Below the pieces are notes generated by a model. That model was not told the DNA's origin. It worked only from the letters and a program-made list of their open reading frames with translations, and ran no database searches. From JAWLHJ01 sp040904945 (lineage in GTDB: Bacteria; Gemmatimonadota; Gemmatimonadetes; Longimicrobiales; Gaopeijiaceae), in assembly GCA_040904945.1 (NCBI GenBank), contig JBBDSM010000134.1, positions 30,275 to 94,274 of the forward strand: 64,000 nucleotides of DNA, written 5' to 3'. Made by a program: the position numbers and the translations under genes. Positions 24,444 to 32,735 of this stretch are shown here, one piece after another (position 1 is the first letter of the stretch; every line of letters starts with the position of its first letter).

Positions 24444-25049
24444 GTGACGGACGCCGCCCTCGCGGCTCCCCGTTCCGTCGTGGAGGTCGTGGAGGCTGCG
24501 CTCGGGGCCGGCGCCCCGGCGATCCAGCTGCGGAACAAGGGGGAAAGCGCGCGCGCACTCCACGAGATCGGCGGTGTCATCCGGGCACTCACGGACCGCT
24601 CCGGCGCCCTCTTCTTCGTGAACGACCGTCTCGACGTCGCCCTGAGCCTGGGAGCGGACGGCGTGCATCTCGGACCCGACGACGTCCCGGTCCCTGCCGC
24701 GCGCGCGGTGACGCCAGAGGGCTTCTTGATCGGCTACTCCACCGACGATCCGGTAGAGGCGACCCGGGCCATCGGCGAGGGGGCGGACTACATCGGGTGC
24801 GGCGCGGTCTACCGGACGTCGACGAAAGGAGACGCGGGCGCGGCCATCGGCGCCGAAGGACTCGCCCGTGTGGCGCGGGCGGTCGAGGCTCCGGTCGTCG
24901 GTATCGGTGGCATCGACGAGGGTCGGGTCACCGAGGTGGCGGCGTGCGGTGCGGCGGGTGTCGCCGTCGTGGGAGCCGTCATGCGGGCGTCCGACGTCGC
25001 GACCAGCGTGCGGCGTCTCCTGGCACCCTGGAGCAGCTCGGAGAGGTGA
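24444..25049 (+). CDS. thiE: Thiamine-phosphate synthase ThiE (true start probably further upstream)
   Basis: This TIM-barrel enzyme joins HMP-pyrophosphate and thiazole phosphate to thiamine phosphate. Motifs are AIQLRNKGESARALHE (Q-x-R/K pyrophosphate site), FFVNDRLDVALSLGADGVHLGPDD, IGYSTDDPVEA, YIGCGAVYRTSTKGDAG and VVGIGGIDEG. The first ordinary start codon in frame is the GTG at 24444, but it lies inside the first beta strand (LRLIVVTD). The reading frame is open back to 24360, and the residues before 24444 (GEASRALASRLRLIVV) fit the family, so a non-standard start such as ATT at 24369 (with GAGG 7 nt upstream) or CTG at 24417 is likely. It follows mltG closely. Confidence 0.9.
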   Translation: MTDAALAAPRSVVEVVEAALGAGAPAIQLRNKGESARALHEIGGVIRALTDRSGALFFVNDRLDVALSLGADGVHLGPDDVPVPAARAVTPEGFLIGYSTDDPVEATRAIGEGADYIGCGAVYRTSTKGDAGAAIGAEGLARVARAVEAPVVGIGGIDEGRVTEVAACGAAGVAVVGAVMRASDVATSVRRLLAPWSSSER

Positions 25050-25059
25050 GGGTCTCGGC

Positions 25060-25077
25060 CTAGTGTCCCGACACTAG
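25060..25077. terminator. Possible bidirectional terminator between thiE and the PHP gene
   Basis: A perfect 8-bp inverted repeat with a 2-nt centre (CTAGTGTC-CC-GACACTAG) lies between two converging genes and includes the stop codon of the PHP gene. There is no T-run on either side. Confidence 0.4.
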
Positions 25078-25892
25078 AGTCCGCCGGCGTCCAGGAACGT
25101 CGCCACCTCCTCGCTCGTGACGAAGAAGTCCCCGAGTTGGGCGCCGCCGTCGGGGCTGTGCCAGTCCGAGCCGCCGGTCGGGAAGAGTCCCCTGGAGCGA
25201 CAGATATTTTCCAGGCGTAGCATCTGGTCCCTCCGGTTCCGCGGCCGATAGACCTCCATCCCGCGCAACCCGGCCTCGACCATGGGGTCGATGAGGTCCT
25301 GCACCATCTCACCGGGTGGATGGGCCCATACGGCGAGTCCTCCCGCCGCCTCGATGATGCCGATGGCGTCCATGGGCGTGAGCATGTGGGTCGACACGAA
25401 GGCGGGACCATTGTCTGCGATAAGCGTGTCGAACGCCTCCGAGATGCTCGCGACATGTCCCCCCTCCACGAGGGCCTGCGCCAGGTGCGGACGCCCGAGC
25501 ACGACCCGGTCCGGGCCTGCCGCCCGCTCCACCGCCTCGAAGGGTACTTCGATCCCCAGGCCGTCGAGCTTGGCCAGCATCTCGCGCATGCGCTCCTCCC
25601 GGCGGTTCCGGGCGATGCGCTCGTGCTCGCGCAACTCGGTCGCAGCCGGGTCTACGAAGTAGCCGAGCACATGGATGTCGCGGCCCGCATGGCTCGAGCT
25701 CACCTCGATTCCGGGGATGACCTGAAGGTTCAGGTCGGCTCCGAGCGCGATCGCCGCGGCGCAACCGGCGGTCGTGTCGTGATCCGTCACCGCGAGCGCA
25801 TCGAGTCCCCGCTCGGCGGCCGTCCGTGTCACATCCTCGGGCGACCAGGCCCCGTCCGACGCGGTGGTGTGTACGTGCAGGTCCAGCTTCAT
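25074..25892 (-). CDS. PHP-domain phosphoesterase
   Basis: This 272-residue protein has a complete PHP-type trinuclear metal site: MKLDLHVHTTASDG (HxH), LAVTDHDTTAG (DHD), PGIEVSSSHAGRDIHVLGYF, VLGRPHLAQALVE, and WAHPPGEM plus GGSDWHSPD near the end. The layout matches the YciV/RNase AM (3',5'-nucleotide bisphosphate phosphatase and 5'-3' exonuclease) group, active on pAp and short RNAs; this is a family-level inference. The ATG at 25892 starts directly with the first motif. It is convergent with thiE and separated from atpC by the poly-C stretch and the atp terminator. Confidence 0.9.
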   Translation of the reverse strand: MKLDLHVHTTASDGAWSPEDVTRTAAERGLDALAVTDHDTTAGCAAAIALGADLNLQVIPGIEVSSSHAGRDIHVLGYFVDPAATELREHERIARNRREERMREMLAKLDGLGIEVPFEAVERAAGPDRVVLGRPHLAQALVEGGHVASISEAFDTLIADNGPAFVSTHMLTPMDAIGIIEAAGGLAVWAHPPGEMVQDLIDPMVEAGLRGMEVYRPRNRRDQMLRLENICRSRGLFPTGGSDWHSPDGGAQLGDFFVTSEEVATFLDAGGL

Positions 25893-25914
25893 GGTCTATC
25901 TCGTTTCCAAAGCG

Positions 25915-25945
25915 AAAGGGCGGGCGGGCGCCGAAGCGCCCGCCC
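25915..25945 (-). terminator. Intrinsic terminator of the ATP synthase operon
   Basis: On the minus strand a 10-bp GC stem (positions 945-936 with 931-922 of the 25-kb block) closes on a TTCG tetraloop and is followed by GCCC and TTTCGCTTT. It lies 55-80 nt after the atpC stop, in the right place to end the operon. Confidence 0.7.
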
Positions 25946-25967
25946 CCCCCCCCCCCCCCCCCCCCCC
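25943..25967. repeat. Homopolymer of 25 C
   Basis: An uninterrupted run of 25 C on the plus strand (25 G in the atp transcript) directly abuts the terminator hairpin between atpC and the PHP gene. Long G/C tracts of this kind are prone to slippage and to sequencing or assembly error, so the exact length is uncertain. Confidence 0.9.
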
Positions 25968-25999
25968 GCCCGTGTTCGGTGCACCGGCAGCGACCGCCG

Positions 26000-26320
26000 T
26001 CACTGCTCCAGCACATCCTCCGGATCCAGCATCAAGCCTTCGGGGATCTCCCGCAACGGCTCAGTTCCGGCATACTCGGTGAGGAGCGTCACGACATCGC
26101 GCTCGACCTTCATCACGCCACCCGCCACGTGGAAGATGTCGCTTCCACCACCGGGACGCTCCAGGGTCAGCGGTCCGATACCCAGCAACGTCAGGAGCGG
26201 CGCGTGGCCCGGAAGTACTCCGAGCTGGCCGTCCCACGACGGGGCGATGAGCGCCGCAGCGGGGCCCTCGAACACGACCTTGCTGGGAGACACCACCTGC
26301 ACCTGGAGCGAAGCGGCCAC
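26000..26320 (-). CDS. atpC: ATP synthase F1 epsilon subunit (short form)
   Basis: This 106-residue protein contains the N-terminal beta-sandwich domain of epsilon: LQVQVVSPSKVVFEGPAAALIAPSWDGQLGVLPGHAPLLTLL (seen as VVSPSKVVFEG and GQLGVLPGHAPLL), then FHVAGGVMKVERDVVTLL. It stops at EGLMLDPEDVLEQ, so the C-terminal two-helix hairpin that inhibits ATP hydrolysis in E. coli or Bacillus-type enzymes (usual length 130-140) is missing. It is the last gene of the atp operon, 2 nt after atpD. Confidence 0.92.
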   Translation of the reverse strand: MAASLQVQVVSPSKVVFEGPAAALIAPSWDGQLGVLPGHAPLLTLLGIGPLTLERPGGGSDIFHVAGGVMKVERDVVTLLTEYAGTEPLREIPEGLMLDPEDVLEQ

Positions 26321-26322
26321 GA

Positions 26323-27759
26323 TCAGCCCTCGGCCTGCAGTTTCTCGGCCGCGGCGATCACGTCGTCGATGCCACCCTGCATGTAGAACGCCTGCTCGGG
26401 CAGGTGATCGAACTCACCGGCCGCGACGCGCTCGAACGAATCGATGGTCTCCTCGAGCTTCACGTACTTGCCGGGGAGGCCGGTGAACTGCTCGGCCACG
26501 AAGAACGGCTGCGACAGGAAGCGCGCGATCCGGCGTGCACGGCCCACGATCACCTTGTCTTCCTCGGTCAACTCGTCCATGCCGAGAATCGCGATGATGT
26601 CCTGCAGATCCTTGTAGCGCTGCAGGATGGCCTGGACGTCTGTGGCGACCTTGTAGTGGCGCTCACCCACGAACTGCGGATCCATGATGCGCGACGTCGA
26701 GTCGAGCGGATCCACGGCCGGGTAGATGCCCTGCTCCGAGATGGAACGAGACAGCGTCGTCGTGGCGTCGAGGTGCGTGAACGCCGTGGCGGGCGCCGGG
26801 TCGGTGAGGTCGTCGGCAGGAACGTAAATCGCCTGCACCGAAGTGATGGACCCCTTCGACGTTGACGTGATGCGCTCCTGGAGTTCTCCCATCTCCGTGC
26901 CCAACGTCGGCTGGTATCCCACGGCGGACGGCATACGGCCGAGCAGCGCGGACACCTCGGAGCCTGCCTGCGTGAACCGGAAGATGTTGTCGATGAACAG
27001 GAGCACGTCCTGGCCTTCGACGTCACGGAAGTACTCCGCCATGGTCAGCCCGGTCAGGCCGACCCGGAGTCGCGCGCCCGGAGGCTCGTTCATCTGGCCG
27101 TAGACGAGCGCCGTGGAGCCCAGCACCCCGGCCTCTTTGAACTCGAGCCAGAGGTCGTTGCCCTCACGGGTCCGCTCACCCACGCCGCAGAACACCGAGC
27201 GACCGCCGTGCTCCAAGCCGATGTTGTTGATCAGCTCCTGGATGATGACGGTCTTGCCCACGCCGGCGCCGCCGAAGAGGCCGGTCTTACCGCCCTTCAC
27301 GTACGGCGCGAGCAGATCCACGACCTTGATGCCCGTCTCGAAGAGCTCGGTCTTCGGGTCGAGCTGGTCGAAGGTGGGCGCCAGCCGGTGGATCGGCCAC
27401 CGCTCGACACTCGCCGCGTCGTCTCCACCCACCGGACCCATCTCGTCCACGGGCTCGCCCAGGACGTTCAGGATGCGTCCGAGCGCGAGCTCCCCGACCG
27501 GAACCGTGATCGCGGACCCCGTGTCGACGGCGGCCATACCGCGCGTGACGCCGTCGGTGGACGACATCGACACCGCGCGGACCTGCCCGCGGCCGATGTG
27601 CTGCTGCACCTCGGCGACCAGGGAGATCTCCAGCCCGGCCTCGTTGGTGCCCGACAGCTTGAGGGCGTTGTAGATGTCCGGGAGGTGCTCGGTCTCGAAC
27701 TCAACGTCGAGAACCGGGCCGATGACCTGGACGACTCTTCCGATATTCTGATCAGCCAT
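26323..27759 (-). CDS. atpD: ATP synthase F1 beta subunit
   Basis: This 478-residue catalytic subunit has the Walker A GGAGVGKTVIIQELI (about residues 155-169), the GVGERTREGNDLW segment, Walker B VLLFIDNIFRFTQAGSEVSALLGRMPSAVGYQPTL (read as LLFIDNIFRF and RMPSAVGYQPTL) and the C-terminal ILGMDELTEEDK, near the DELSEED region that contacts gamma and epsilon. All catalytic features, including the Glu in GERTREG, are present. It sits 17 nt downstream of atpG. Confidence 0.98.
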   Translation of the reverse strand: MADQNIGRVVQVIGPVLDVEFETEHLPDIYNALKLSGTNEAGLEISLVAEVQQHIGRGQVRAVSMSSTDGVTRGMAAVDTGSAITVPVGELALGRILNVLGEPVDEMGPVGGDDAASVERWPIHRLAPTFDQLDPKTELFETGIKVVDLLAPYVKGGKTGLFGGAGVGKTVIIQELINNIGLEHGGRSVFCGVGERTREGNDLWLEFKEAGVLGSTALVYGQMNEPPGARLRVGLTGLTMAEYFRDVEGQDVLLFIDNIFRFTQAGSEVSALLGRMPSAVGYQPTLGTEMGELQERITSTSKGSITSVQAIYVPADDLTDPAPATAFTHLDATTTLSRSISEQGIYPAVDPLDSTSRIMDPQFVGERHYKVATDVQAILQRYKDLQDIIAILGMDELTEEDKVIVGRARRIARFLSQPFFVAEQFTGLPGKYVKLEETIDSFERVAAGEFDHLPEQAFYMQGGIDDVIAAAEKLQAEG

Positions 27760-27776
27760 GATGATTACCTGTGCGC

Positions 27777-28637
27777 CTACTCTAGGGCGGCGGAGCCACC
27801 GACGATCTCGGCGATCTCCTGCGTGATCTGGGCCTGACGGGCCCGGTTGTACGAGCGAGTGAGATTCTCGAGCATCTCGCCGGCGTTGTCTGTGGCGCTC
27901 TTCATGGCGCTCCGCCGGGCTCCCTGCTCCGCAGCCGCGTTCTCCACCAAAGCGGTGAAGACCGCGTTCCGGATGAAAGCGGGCAGGATCCGCTCGAGAA
28001 TGACGTCTCCGTCCGGCGACAGCATGTAGAGATCAGCCGCCGGAGCCCCTTCCTCTGGCCGAATCGGCAAGAGCTCCACCGCCTGCGGCGGCGTGGACAT
28101 CGCGGAGCGGAACTCCGAGCTGACCAGGTACACCTGGTCGAGCTCTCCAGCCTCGAAGCGGGCCCTGACGGGCCCGATGAGAGACTCGGCGTCCTCCGGC
28201 GTCGGGTGGTCGCCGATGTCCGTGCGCTGAGTGACCATCTTCTCGCCGCGGAACTTGAAGTAGGCGATGCCCTTCTTGCCCGCGACGTGCAGCTCCGTCT
28301 CGATGCCCCGCCCACGCAACTCCTCGAGGAGGAGACGCGCCTGCTTGATGAGGTTCGCGTTGAACGCGCCGGCGAGGCCGCGGTTCGCGGTGAGCAGGAA
28401 CACGGCCGCGCGTCCGACCTCCTCCGGCTGACGCAGGATCGGGTACCGCTCGGAAAGCTCGGGGCTGTAGAGACCGCTCACGATCTCGCGGAGCGCATCC
28501 GCATAGGGACGCGCCGCGTATACGCGATCGGTCGCCCGCTTGAGCTTCGACGTCGCGACGAGCTCCATCGTGCGGGTGATCTGCCGCGTGTTGTCGACGG
28601 ACTTGATCCGTCGCTTTACCTCTCGTGCGCCTGCCAC
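27777..28637 (-). CDS. atpG: ATP synthase F1 gamma subunit
   Basis: This 286-residue central stalk subunit begins REVKRRIKSVDNTRQITRTMELVATSKLKRA, the long N-terminal coil, and ends ENLTRSYNRARQAQITQEIAEIVGGSAALE, the conserved C-terminal coil. The middle Rossmann-like part has LLTANRGLAGAFNANLIKQA. The start is GTG at 28637, 15 nt after atpA. It couples rotation of the c-ring to catalysis in beta. Confidence 0.97.
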   Translation of the reverse strand: MAGAREVKRRIKSVDNTRQITRTMELVATSKLKRATDRVYAARPYADALREIVSGLYSPELSERYPILRQPEEVGRAAVFLLTANRGLAGAFNANLIKQARLLLEELRGRGIETELHVAGKKGIAYFKFRGEKMVTQRTDIGDHPTPEDAESLIGPVRARFEAGELDQVYLVSSEFRSAMSTPPQAVELLPIRPEEGAPAADLYMLSPDGDVILERILPAFIRNAVFTALVENAAAEQGARRSAMKSATDNAGEMLENLTRSYNRARQAQITQEIAEIVGGSAALE

Positions 28638-28652
28638 GTGTCGTCCCCCGCC

Positions 28653-30230
28653 TTACGCGGTCACGGGTTGGGCGGCCGCTGTCCGCGACAGCTCGGCCTT
28701 GAACCCGGTGGTGTACCCTTCGATGGCTGCCCCCAGCTTCTTCTCGATCTCTTCGGTGAGCTGCTTGCCCTCGCGGATCCCCGTGAGAATGTCGGTGTGC
28801 TTGGCGCCGAGCTCCTGGTGGAAGCCCCGCTCCCACTGACGCATCCGCTCCACGGGCACGTCATCGACGAAGCCGTTGGTCACCGCATAGATGACCGCGA
28901 CCTGATTTTCGACGGCCACCGGCTGGTACTGCGGCTGCTTCAGCAGCTCGACCGTCCGGGCGCCTCGCGCCAGCTGTCGCTGGGTGGCGGCGTCCAGGTC
29001 GGAGCCGAACTGCGCGAACGCCTCGAGCTCACGGTACTGAGCGAGGTCGAGACGGAGGCGGCCGGCAACCTTCTTCATCGCCTTGATCTGCGCCGAGCCA
29101 CCTACGCGGGATACGGAGATACCGACGTTCACCGCCGGCCGCACGCCCGAGTAGAAGAGGTCCGGCTCCAGGAAGATCTGGCCGTCCGTGATCGAGATCA
29201 CGTTCGTCGGGATGTAGGCCGAAACGTCGCCGGCCTGCGTCTCGATGATCGGGAGCGCGGTCATGGATCCGCCACCATGCTCATCGGAAAGCTTCGCGGC
29301 CCGCTCGAGCAGACGAGAGTGCAGGTAGAACACGTCACCCGGGTAGGCCTCACGCCCGGGAGGCCGCCGGAGAATCAGCGACAGCTGGCGGTACGCCTGG
29401 GCCTGCTTGGATAGGTCGTCATAGACGACCAGCGTGTGCTTGCCCTGCCACATGAAGTGCTCGGCCAACGCGGTCGCCGAGTAGGGCGCGATGTACTGCA
29501 TCGGCGCCGGATCGGAGGCGCTCGACGTGACGACGATCGTGTAGTCGAGCGCATCGTGCTCCCGGAGCGTCTCCACGACACTCCGCACCTTGCCGGCCCG
29601 CTGGCCGACGGCGCAGTAGACGCAGATGACGTCCTGCCCCTTCTGGTTGATGATCGTGTCGATGGCCACGGCGGTCTTTCCCGTGCCGCGGTCGCCGATG
29701 ATCAGCTCGCGCTGACCCCGACCGATCGGAATCATCGCGTCGATGGCCTTGATGCCGGTCTGCATCGGCTCGCTCACGGGCTGCCGCAGCACGATGCCGG
29801 GCGCCACGATGTCGATCTGGCGCTTCCCCTCGATCCCGTCGATGGGGCCGAGCCCGTCGACCGGATTTCCGAGCGGATCGACGACCCGCCCGAGGTAGCC
29901 CGGACCGACGTCGATGTCGAGCACGCGACCGGTGCGGCGCACCTGGTCTCCCTCGTGCAGGGACGTCCACTCCCCCATCACGACCGCGCCGATGTTGTCC
30001 TCTTCGAGGTTCAGCGCGAGCGCCGTGACCGTCTCTCCGGTCTCGGAGGACGTGATCTCGAGCATCTCGGAGGCCATCGCCTTCATGAGCCCGTAAATGC
30101 GAGCGATGCCGTCCCTTACTTCGAGGACTTCACCGATCTCCTCGGCCCGCAGGTCTTCGTCGTAGTGCTCGATTTCCTTGAGCAGCACGTCTTTGATCTC
30201 GCCGGCGCGGAGTTGCGAATCGTTGGCCAT
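28653..30230 (-). CDS. atpA: ATP synthase F1 alpha subunit
   Basis: This 525-residue nucleotide-binding, non-catalytic subunit shows GDRGTGKTAVAIDTIINQKGQD (Walker A), CVYCAVGQRAGKVRSVVETL, YDDLSKQAQAYRQLSLILRRPPGREAYPGDVFYLHSRLLERAAKL (read as LRRPPGREAYPGDVFYLHSR) and the C-terminal bundle. The N-terminal RAGEIKDVLLKEIEHYDEDL is the delta-binding helix. Its length is normal (about 500-530). It lies between atpH and atpG in the standard order. Confidence 0.98.
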   Translation of the reverse strand: MANDSQLRAGEIKDVLLKEIEHYDEDLRAEEIGEVLEVRDGIARIYGLMKAMASEMLEITSSETGETVTALALNLEEDNIGAVVMGEWTSLHEGDQVRRTGRVLDIDVGPGYLGRVVDPLGNPVDGLGPIDGIEGKRQIDIVAPGIVLRQPVSEPMQTGIKAIDAMIPIGRGQRELIIGDRGTGKTAVAIDTIINQKGQDVICVYCAVGQRAGKVRSVVETLREHDALDYTIVVTSSASDPAPMQYIAPYSATALAEHFMWQGKHTLVVYDDLSKQAQAYRQLSLILRRPPGREAYPGDVFYLHSRLLERAAKLSDEHGGGSMTALPIIETQAGDVSAYIPTNVISITDGQIFLEPDLFYSGVRPAVNVGISVSRVGGSAQIKAMKKVAGRLRLDLAQYRELEAFAQFGSDLDAATQRQLARGARTVELLKQPQYQPVAVENQVAVIYAVTNGFVDDVPVERMRQWERGFHQELGAKHTDILTGIREGKQLTEEIEKKLGAAIEGYTTGFKAELSRTAAAQPVTA

Positions 30231-30264
30231 CTCTATTGGATCCTGAGTTCAGGGATCGTGCGGT

Positions 30265-30834
30265 TCATGGGCTACCCACCGCTCCGGCGGGCAGCTCGGC
30301 GTTCAGCATGCGACTCCGCATGCCTTCCAGCCTCCTCCGTACCGATCCGTCGTAGATCGTATCACCAGTTCTTACGATGATCCCCCCGATGATCGCCGGC
30401 TTCACCCGGACGTGGGGAATCGCTTTCTTGCCGAGCGCCGTCGAGAGACGCTCGCCGATGATGCTGCTGGTCTCCTCGTCCGGCGTTCGCGCGACGGTCA
30501 CCTCGACGTGCTCCCTGCCGAGATGCTCGTCGACCAGCATCGAGTACTCCCACGCGATCCGCCCGAGCAGCCTCTGGCGGCGCTTGTCGATGGTGACCAG
30601 CACGAAGTTCAGCACGTGCTTGGGGACCTCGTCTCCGAAGACCTTCCGCACGAGCGCCTTCTTGTCCTCGTCGTCGATCCGCGGCGTCTCCAGGAAGAGC
30701 CGGAACTTCGGCTCCGCGTCGAGCTGCCCGGCCACGGTGCGCAGCGCATGCCCGTACTCCTCGGCCTGCTGCTCCCGTACCGCGAGCTCGAAGAGCGTCT
30801 CGGCGTATTTCCGGGCGACGGTCCCGTCCCTCAC
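30265..30834 (-). CDS. atpH: ATP synthase F1 delta subunit
   Basis: This 189-residue peripheral-stalk subunit (OSCP type) has an N-terminal helical bundle with TVARKYAETLFELAVREQQ and a C-terminal beta/alpha part with VTVARTPDEETSSIIGERLSTALGK, then PAIIGGIIVRTGDTIYDGSVRRRLEGMR, the highly conserved end. Its start (GTG at 30834) overlaps the atpF stop by four nt. Confidence 0.96.
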   Translation of the reverse strand: MRDGTVARKYAETLFELAVREQQAEEYGHALRTVAGQLDAEPKFRLFLETPRIDDEDKKALVRKVFGDEVPKHVLNFVLVTIDKRRQRLLGRIAWEYSMLVDEHLGREHVEVTVARTPDEETSSIIGERLSTALGKKAIPHVRVKPAIIGGIIVRTGDTIYDGSVRRRLEGMRSRMLNAELPAGAVGSP

Positions 30835-31427
30835 GACGACACGCTCCGTTCCGAGGCCAACTCGGCCAGGTACCGCTCCACCATCTCACGGTCGTTCTGG
30901 CCGTCGAGCTTCTCACGCAGCAGGTGCGAAGCCGCCGCCAGGGCGAGCTCCACGGACTCCCTGCGCAGCATGTCGATCGCCTCGTCCCTCTCGCGCTCGA
31001 TCTCGGCCCGGGCGCGCTGGATGAGCACCTGCCCCTCCTCACGCGCCTTCTCCTCGATCTCCCTGCGAAGGCGCTCGCCGGCGGCCTTGCCCTCGGCGAT
31101 CATCTCATTGGCCTGCCTGCGTGCGTCGGCCAGCTGATCGCGATGCTCCTGGAGCAGCCGCTCGGCCTCGGCGTTGCGGGCCACGGCCTCGTCGATCGCC
31201 GACTGGATCCCCTTCTCTCGCGACTCTACGGCGGAGAGGATGGGCCCCCAGGCGAACTTCCAAAGGATGCCGAGCAAGGCCAGGAAGACGATGGTCGTCC
31301 AGACCGTCGTCCCCAGATTCACGGTGAAGAGCGGCGTCGTGCCCTCCCCACCCTGAGCGGCCAGCACCGCTCCCGGGAATCCTGCGAGCAGGACCCCGAG
31401 CACGACAGCCACACGGCTCGTCCTCAT
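30831..31427 (-). CDS. atpF: ATP synthase F0 b subunit with N-terminal signal-like segment
   Basis: This 198-residue membrane-anchored stalk subunit has a hydrophobic helix with TTVWTTIVFLALLGILWKFAWGPILSAVESREKGI (read as FLALLGILWKFAWGPIL), followed by a long charged coiled coil rich in Glu/Arg/Ala. Ahead of this lies a second hydrophobic stretch (VAVVLGVLLAGFPGAVLAAQ) that looks like a cleavable signal peptide, a feature of b subunits in some FCB bacteria. The ATG at 31427 has GGAG 7 nt upstream; 31439 (ATG) and 31463 (GTG) are alternatives. Coupled to atpH by overlap. Confidence 0.95.
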   Translation of the reverse strand: MRTSRVAVVLGVLLAGFPGAVLAAQGGEGTTPLFTVNLGTTVWTTIVFLALLGILWKFAWGPILSAVESREKGIQSAIDEAVARNAEAERLLQEHRDQLADARRQANEMIAEGKAAGERLRREIEEKAREEGQVLIQRARAEIERERDEAIDMLRRESVELALAAASHLLREKLDGQNDREMVERYLAELASERSVSS

Positions 31428-31489
31428 TGCGTTCTCCATTGCGGTTCTCGTCTCGTCCGACACGCCTCCCGAGGAGGCGAACGAAAGAT

Positions 31490-31744
31490 CTAGAACTTCA
31501 GGAACGCGAGGCCGAGACCGAAGAGCGCCGCGCCCTCGATGAGCGCCGCGAGAATGATGGACGCCGTCTGGATGTTGTTGGCGGCTTCGGGCTGGCGCGC
31601 GATGCCGGACGCCATCTGGGCGCCGATCTGACCGATTCCGATACCGGCGCCGATCACCGTGAGGCCGATAGCGAGTCCGGCGCCCACGAGGCCGAGCCCA
31701 CTCTGGGCGATTCCTTCTTGAGCAGCCTGGAACATGAGGTACAT
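31490..31744 (-). CDS. atpE: ATP synthase F0 c subunit
   Basis: This 84-residue rotor-ring protein has two membrane helices joined by the polar loop ARQPEAANNIQ. Helix 1 has the glycine-rich GAGIGIGQIGAQ. Helix 2 has the ion-carrying Glu70 in ALIEGAALFGLGLAF. The residue after the Glu is Gly rather than Ser/Thr, which argues for H+ rather than Na+ as coupling ion (inference from the known Na+ ligand pattern). It is separated from atpB by about 80 nt, the widest gap inside the operon. Confidence 0.97.
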   Translation of the reverse strand: MYLMFQAAQEGIAQSGLGLVGAGLAIGLTVIGAGIGIGQIGAQMASGIARQPEAANNIQTASIILAALIEGAALFGLGLAFLKF

Positions 31745-31827
31745 AATCTAATCCTCGAACGTTGTTGAGGGTGTTGCGTCCGCCTGGCGGACACGGTGGA
31801 GAATAAACTCCCGATGACTTCGCGGGC

Positions 31828-32733
31828 TCAGTGGGCGTGCCGAATGAGACCGATGAACACCGATGTGAGCATCGCGAAGATGTATGCCTGGAGACATGCT
31901 ACGAAGAGCTCCAGGATCATGATGAGGCTCATCACGAGTACCGATGCGCCTCCAACCACGAAGTTCTGGGTGACCAGGATGAGGCCGACGATGGCCAGAA
32001 TCAAAATGTGACCGGCCATCATGTTCGCGAACAGACGCACGGCCAGCGCGAACGGCTTGGTCAGCTTCCCTAGGAACTCGACCGGGGTCATGATCGCCAG
32101 GATGATCGGCTTCATGGGACCCGGAAGTCCCTCGGGCACATAGAAGATGGTCTTGGCGTACCCGGCCGGCCCGAGCGCCCGCCACCCCGCGACCTCGGTC
32201 GCGATGAAGGCGATTCCGGCGAGCGCGGCCGTGACGGACAGATTCGCCGTCGCAGTGATCCCGAACGGCGTGAGGCCGAGCAGGTTCATGAACAGGATGA
32301 AGAAGAAGATCGTGAGGATGAAAGGCGTGTAGCCGTCACCATCCTTCCCGATGTTCGCCCGAACGATCTCGTCCCGGAAGTACAGGATGAGAGCTTCAGC
32401 ACCGTTCACGAATCCACTGGGAGCGCTCCCCGATCCCCGGCGCGCGAGTGAGCGGGCCACGGGTACGAAGAGCGCGATGCAGAGGATCGCCGACAGGAAG
32501 ATGAAGATCAGCTGGCGCGTGGGAGACAGATCGAGCGCAAGGCCACCGATGTGGATGGGCTCGAACGCGAAGGCTCCGAGGTCGAGGTGCATCCCGAGGA
32601 ACTCGAAGGCGCGGGAGTCCTCGAGGTGGTGCGAGATGTAGTCCGGGATCTCGTCGATGGCGTCGAGCCCGTACGCCCCGCCCGTGCTCTGGGCCGCCGC
32701 TTCGGCGGCGTAATCCTGTGCCGAACCCTGCAT
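31828..32733 (-). CDS. atpB: ATP synthase F0 a subunit
   Basis: This 301-residue stator subunit has about six hydrophobic helices after a polar N-terminal 75 residues. The essential Arg is present in LAVRLFANMMAGHILILAIVG. Other typical stretches are FINGAEALILYFRDEIVRANIG-like (here FVNGAEALILYFRDEI) and FFFILFMNLLGLTPFG. The ATG at 32733 has an AGGTG site upstream; a GTG at 32739 that overlaps the atpI stop is an alternative. It forms the proton half-channels with the c-ring. Confidence 0.95.
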   Translation of the reverse strand: MQGSAQDYAAEAAAQSTGGAYGLDAIDEIPDYISHHLEDSRAFEFLGMHLDLGAFAFEPIHIGGLALDLSPTRQLIFIFLSAILCIALFVPVARSLARRGSGSAPSGFVNGAEALILYFRDEIVRANIGKDGDGYTPFILTIFFFILFMNLLGLTPFGITATANLSVTAALAGIAFIATEVAGWRALGPAGYAKTIFYVPEGLPGPMKPIILAIMTPVEFLGKLTKPFALAVRLFANMMAGHILILAIVGLILVTQNFVVGGASVLVMSLIMILELFVACLQAYIFAMLTSVFIGLIRHAH

Positions 32734-32735
32734 GG

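Noticed and set aside
25826..26386. Proline-rich open frames across the poly-C tract
   Set aside because: They are translations of the 25-C homopolymer and of antisense atp sequence; the real genes end or begin on either side.
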